From NCBI GenBank assembly GCA_049792815.1, contig JBARBG010000036.1, positions 1 to 32,434 of the forward strand: 32,434 nucleotides of DNA, written 5' to 3'. The notes under the pieces are model-generated. The model was not told where the DNA came from, did not search any database, and saw nothing but the letters and a program-made list of their open reading frames with translations. Positions 29,886 through 32,434 of this stretch are shown here, piece after piece (within the stretch, counting starts at the first letter, position 1; each line of letters starts with the position of its first letter). Source of the DNA: DAIDKA01 sp049792815. GTDB taxonomy: Bacteria; Pseudomonadota; Gammaproteobacteria; Steroidobacterales; Steroidobacteraceae. The translations under genes were made by a program, and so were the position numbers.

Positions 29886-30899
29886 TCATCCCGCCAGGAA
29901 CGGCAGCAACTGCGCCAGCGTCTCCTGAGGATGCGTCTCCTGGAAGGCGTGGCCGCCCGGCATCGCCGCCCCCGTAACTTGCGCACCGCGCTCTTTCCAG
30001 ATCCCCAGCACGTCATACATGCGCCCCATGGCCCCATCCTTGGCCCACAACACATGCAGCGGGCAGGAGATCTTCTTGCCCAGGTCCGCTTCGTCAAACT
30101 GCATGTCGATGCCGGCCGAGGCGCGATAGTCCTCACACATTCCGTGCACGGCGGCCGGATCCTTCATCACGCGCAGGTACTCCGCGCGCAACTCGGGCGG
30201 CGCGCCGCCACCGACATAGCCCTGCAGATTCGCATTGATGATGTTCTCCGGGAAAGGCGCAGGGCGGATGAACAGGAACCAGTGAAAGTAGGCATCGACG
30301 AAAGCCTTGGTCAAGTGCGTGTACAGGTAATACGTGGGGACGATGTCGAGCACGGACATGCGCGTGACCGCCTCCGGATGATCGAGAGCGAGACGATGCG
30401 CGACGCGACCGCCGCGGTCGTGCCCGACAACGGCAAAGCGGCCGAAACCGAAATGGCGCATCAGTTCTACCGCGTCCTGCGCCATGGTTCGCTTGGAATA
30501 GTTGATGTGCTGGTCGCCGTCTGGCGGCTTGCTGCTGTCGCCGTAGCCACGCAGGTCCTGGGCCACGACGGTGTATTTTTGCGCCAACTCCGGCGCCACG
30601 CGATACCAGGACAGGTGTGTCAGCGGCGCGCCGTGGAGCAGCAGCAGCGGCGGACCATTGCCGCCGACGACCGTATGCAGCAATGCGCCGCTGGTCTTGA
30701 CCTTGTCCACCTTGAAGCCCGGCAGCAGACGCGCATCGGCTGGGCCGGCATCCGCGGCACCGGCGTCCGCCGCGCGAGCTTTGCGGCTCGACGCGAGCAT
30801 TGCGCCGGTGGAAAGAGCCAGCCCCGCGCGCAGCACGTCGCGCCGGCTGGTCGGTACGTCGTCGGGGCCCGGATTTGACGCAGAACATGGCTGGCGCAT
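29886..30899 (-). CDS. Tat-exported alpha/beta hydrolase, haloacetate dehalogenase/epoxide hydrolase type
   Basis: This 337-residue hydrolase has a twin-arginine signal (SRRDVLRAGLALSTGAMLASSRKARA, Arg pair near 19-20), so it is folded before export. The nucleophile elbow VVGHDRGGRVAHRL places Asp at 161 as nucleophile, followed by Arg 162 and 165. In fluoroacetate and haloacetate dehalogenases two Arg residues here bind the carboxylate. The cap segment VLDIVPTYYLYTHLTKAFVDAYFHWFLFIRPAPFPENII matches that family well. The His is in MPGGHAFQETHPQETL near the end. The oxyanion region is LLLHGAPLTHLSWYRVAP. The ATG at 30899 is chosen for its GAGAGGGA ribosome site. Periplasmic location is unusual for this family. 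Epoxide hydrolase activity is the main alternative. Confidence 0.88.
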   Translation of the reverse strand: MRQPCSASNPGPDDVPTSRRDVLRAGLALSTGAMLASSRKARAADAGAADAGPADARLLPGFKVDKVKTSGALLHTVVGGNGPPLLLLHGAPLTHLSWYRVAPELAQKYTVVAQDLRGYGDSSKPPDGDQHINYSKRTMAQDAVELMRHFGFGRFAVVGHDRGGRVAHRLALDHPEAVTRMSVLDIVPTYYLYTHLTKAFVDAYFHWFLFIRPAPFPENIINANLQGYVGGGAPPELRAEYLRVMKDPAAVHGMCEDYRASAGIDMQFDEADLGKKISCPLHVLWAKDGAMGRMYDVLGIWKERGAQVTGAAMPGGHAFQETHPQETLAQLLPFLAG

Positions 30900-31019
30900 A
30901 GGTCCCTCTCGATGGTCGTTTCGGCCATGGTAGAATGACTGGTGCGGGAAGGGAACTCCGGTTGCGATCATGGTCGCGTCCGTGCCTGCCAATGCTGGGG
31001 GCTTTGCGGGAGAATCGAG

Positions 31020-32434
31020 TTGCGTCGCGGCGGGTGGTCGGCCGTCCTAGTACTGATTCTGGCACAAGCCGCTGCGCATATTGCGATCGGCGCGGAAACG
31101 GGCGCCGTTGCGGACGCCGCGATGAACGGCGACCTGCCGGTCATGTATGCGCTGTTGAAGAGCGGCGCGGACGCCAACGCCCGCGGCTACTTTGGCACAC
31201 CGCCGTTACATTGGCGCGTGCGCGTGGATGACCTTGAGGCGGTGAAACGGCTGCTGAAGGCAGGGGCCGATCCCAACGGCCTGACCGAGCGCGGCGTCAG
31301 TCCGCTCAGCCTCGCCATTGCCAACGGCAATTCGCAGATGGTCGGCCTGCTGCTAAGGGCCGGTGCCGACGCCAACCACGCCGAACCGAGCGGCGAAACC
31401 CACCTGATGATGGCCGCGCAGGTTGGGGTGCTGGCGGTGGTGGAACAGCTGCTGAAACACGGAGCCCAGGTCGATGCCCGCGATCCGAACTACGGTCAGA
31501 CGGCGCTGATGTTCGCGGCACGCGCGGGTGCAGCGGACGTAGTGTCAGCGCTGCTCGCGCGCGGCGCGAATCCGAACGTCGGAACCATCGTGGGCGAGCC
31601 ACCCGCCTTCATTAAACCCAATTCCGTGCCTGGCTTTGGCTACGGCGTGGGCATCATCCGCGGTGGCGTGCCCGCCGACCGCGGGCGGCGCGAGCCGGCA
31701 GCCGGTGGCATGACACCACTGCTCTATGCAGCCCGCCACGATCATGTCGAGGTTGCGAAGCGGCTGATTGCGGCTGGTGCGGACGTCAACGCGAAGGAGG
31801 CCAATGGCATCTGGCCGCTGCTAATGGCCGTCTCCAATGACAATGTGGCCATCGCGCACTACCTGCTGGACCACGGCAGCCACGTCAATGGGCAGGACTG
31901 GTACGGGCGCAGCCCATTGTGGGAAGCGGTCAACGTGCGCAATCTGTACGTCCACAACGCAACATTCATAAATGGAATCGAGCGCGGTCCGGTACTGGAG
32001 CTGATTCGCGCTCTGCTTGCAGCGGGCGCGGACGTGAATGCGCGCACGAAGGAAACTCCGCCATTTCGCCATCACCTGCTGGAGATCACCGGCTCGCTGG
32101 AGTGGGTGGACTTCACCGGGCAGACGCCCTTCCTCACGGCCGCGCTGGCCGGTGACGTCACCGTGATGAAACTGTTGCTCGAACACGGCGCGAATCCCCG
32201 CATCGATACCTTTCAGGGCACCTCGCCGCTGATGGCGGCGGCCGGCGTCAACTGGGTGCTCGCGCAAACCTGGACCGAAGGTCCGGACCAGCTGCTGCAG
32301 GCGGTAAAGCTCTGTGCCGATCTCGGCATGGACGTAAACCAGGCGAACTCCATGGGCATCACAGCACTCCACGGCGCGGCGAATCGCGGCTCGGACGACA
32401 TCATCCGCTTCCTGGTCACGCGCGGCGCCGACCT
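31020..32434 (+). CDS. Exported ankyrin-repeat protein, incomplete at the window end
   Basis: The frame begins at TTG (31020), just after a GGGAGA ribosome site, with a signal-like MRRGGWSAVLVLILAQAAAHIA. It stays open to the last base, so at least 471 residues are encoded. After residue 35 it consists of ankyrin repeats such as DAAMNGDLPVMYALLKSGADANA, RVRVDDLEAVKRLLKAGADPNG, SLAIANGNSQMVGLLLRAGADANH and TPLLYAARHDHVEVAKRLIAAGADVNAKE, with at least eight units. Two insertions break the array, one near 31590-31700 rich in Gly and Pro. Such arrays bind other proteins. The signal peptide points to the periplasm. No ATG or GTG start fits: the first in-frame ATG, at 31122, would remove the signal peptide. 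The gene is divergent from the dehalogenase-like gene. Confidence 0.85.
   Translation, partial: MRRGGWSAVLVLILAQAAAHIAIGAETGAVADAAMNGDLPVMYALLKSGADANARGYFGTPPLHWRVRVDDLEAVKRLLKAGADPNGLTERGVSPLSLAIANGNSQMVGLLLRAGADANHAEPSGETHLMMAAQVGVLAVVEQLLKHGAQVDARDPNYGQTALMFAARAGAADVVSALLARGANPNVGTIVGEPPAFIKPNSVPGFGYGVGIIRGGVPADRGRREPAAGGMTPLLYAARHDHVEVAKRLIAAGADVNAKEANGIWPLLMAVSNDNVAIAHYLLDHGSHVNGQDWYGRSPLWEAVNVRNLYVHNATFINGIERGPVLELIRALLAAGADVNARTKETPPFRHHLLEITGSLEWVDFTGQTPFLTAALAGDVTVMKLLLEHGANPRIDTFQGTSPLMAAAGVNWVLAQTWTEGPDQLLQAVKLCADLGMDVNQANSMGITALHGAANRGSDDIIRFLVTRGAD

Overview
The window (about 32 kb, GC-rich) looks like a chromosomal segment of a gammaproteobacterium, perhaps of the Steroidobacteraceae/Xanthomonadales type. 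This rests on gene content, GC-rich codon use and protein families, not on any phylogenetic marker, so it is an inference. I saw no CRISPR array, rRNA, integrase, transposase or relaxase.

Left end (1-5 kb): a secreted serine hydrolase, a small Cys-rich protein, a small lipoprotein and two copies of a palindromic terminator-like element. Next come a decayed higB toxin with an intact higA antitoxin, then a complete vapBC module. The vapBC module has a perfect inverted-repeat operator and lies between an initiator tRNA-fMet gene and what looks like a decayed second copy of that tRNA.

Middle (5-17.7 kb): a VIT-family membrane transporter converges on a DEAD-box RNA helicase. A two-gene minus-strand operon follows: an SbmA/BacA-like ABC transporter and a secreted CocE/NonD-type hydrolase. 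In both proteins the residues needed for catalysis are replaced. Then come a WXXGXW-repeat lipoprotein and a glycoside hydrolase locus, in which GH15-like and GH144-like genes overlap by 4 nt and a GH3 gene diverges from them. All three glycosidases lack visible signal peptides, which suggests intracellular glucan breakdown. A DUF4136-type lipoprotein closes this part.

Type IV secretion (18.0-26.6 kb): an uninterrupted plus-strand operon encodes VirB2, B3, B4, B5, B6, B7, B8, B9, B10 and B11, in Agrobacterium order with overlapping or near-abutting genes. VirB7 is a 50-residue lipoprotein. No VirB1, VirD4 or relaxase is present, and virB11 has no ordinary start codon at the place its homology begins.

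Right end (26.6-32.4 kb): a minus-strand unit encodes a secreted protein, an ECF sigma factor and a membrane protein with ankyrin repeats that may act as the anti-sigma factor. The secreted protein and the membrane protein share a VTG-x-RV-x-RAP motif. After a gene-poor stretch come a Tat-exported haloacetate-dehalogenase-like hydrolase and a divergent, exported ankyrin-repeat protein that starts at TTG and runs off the window.
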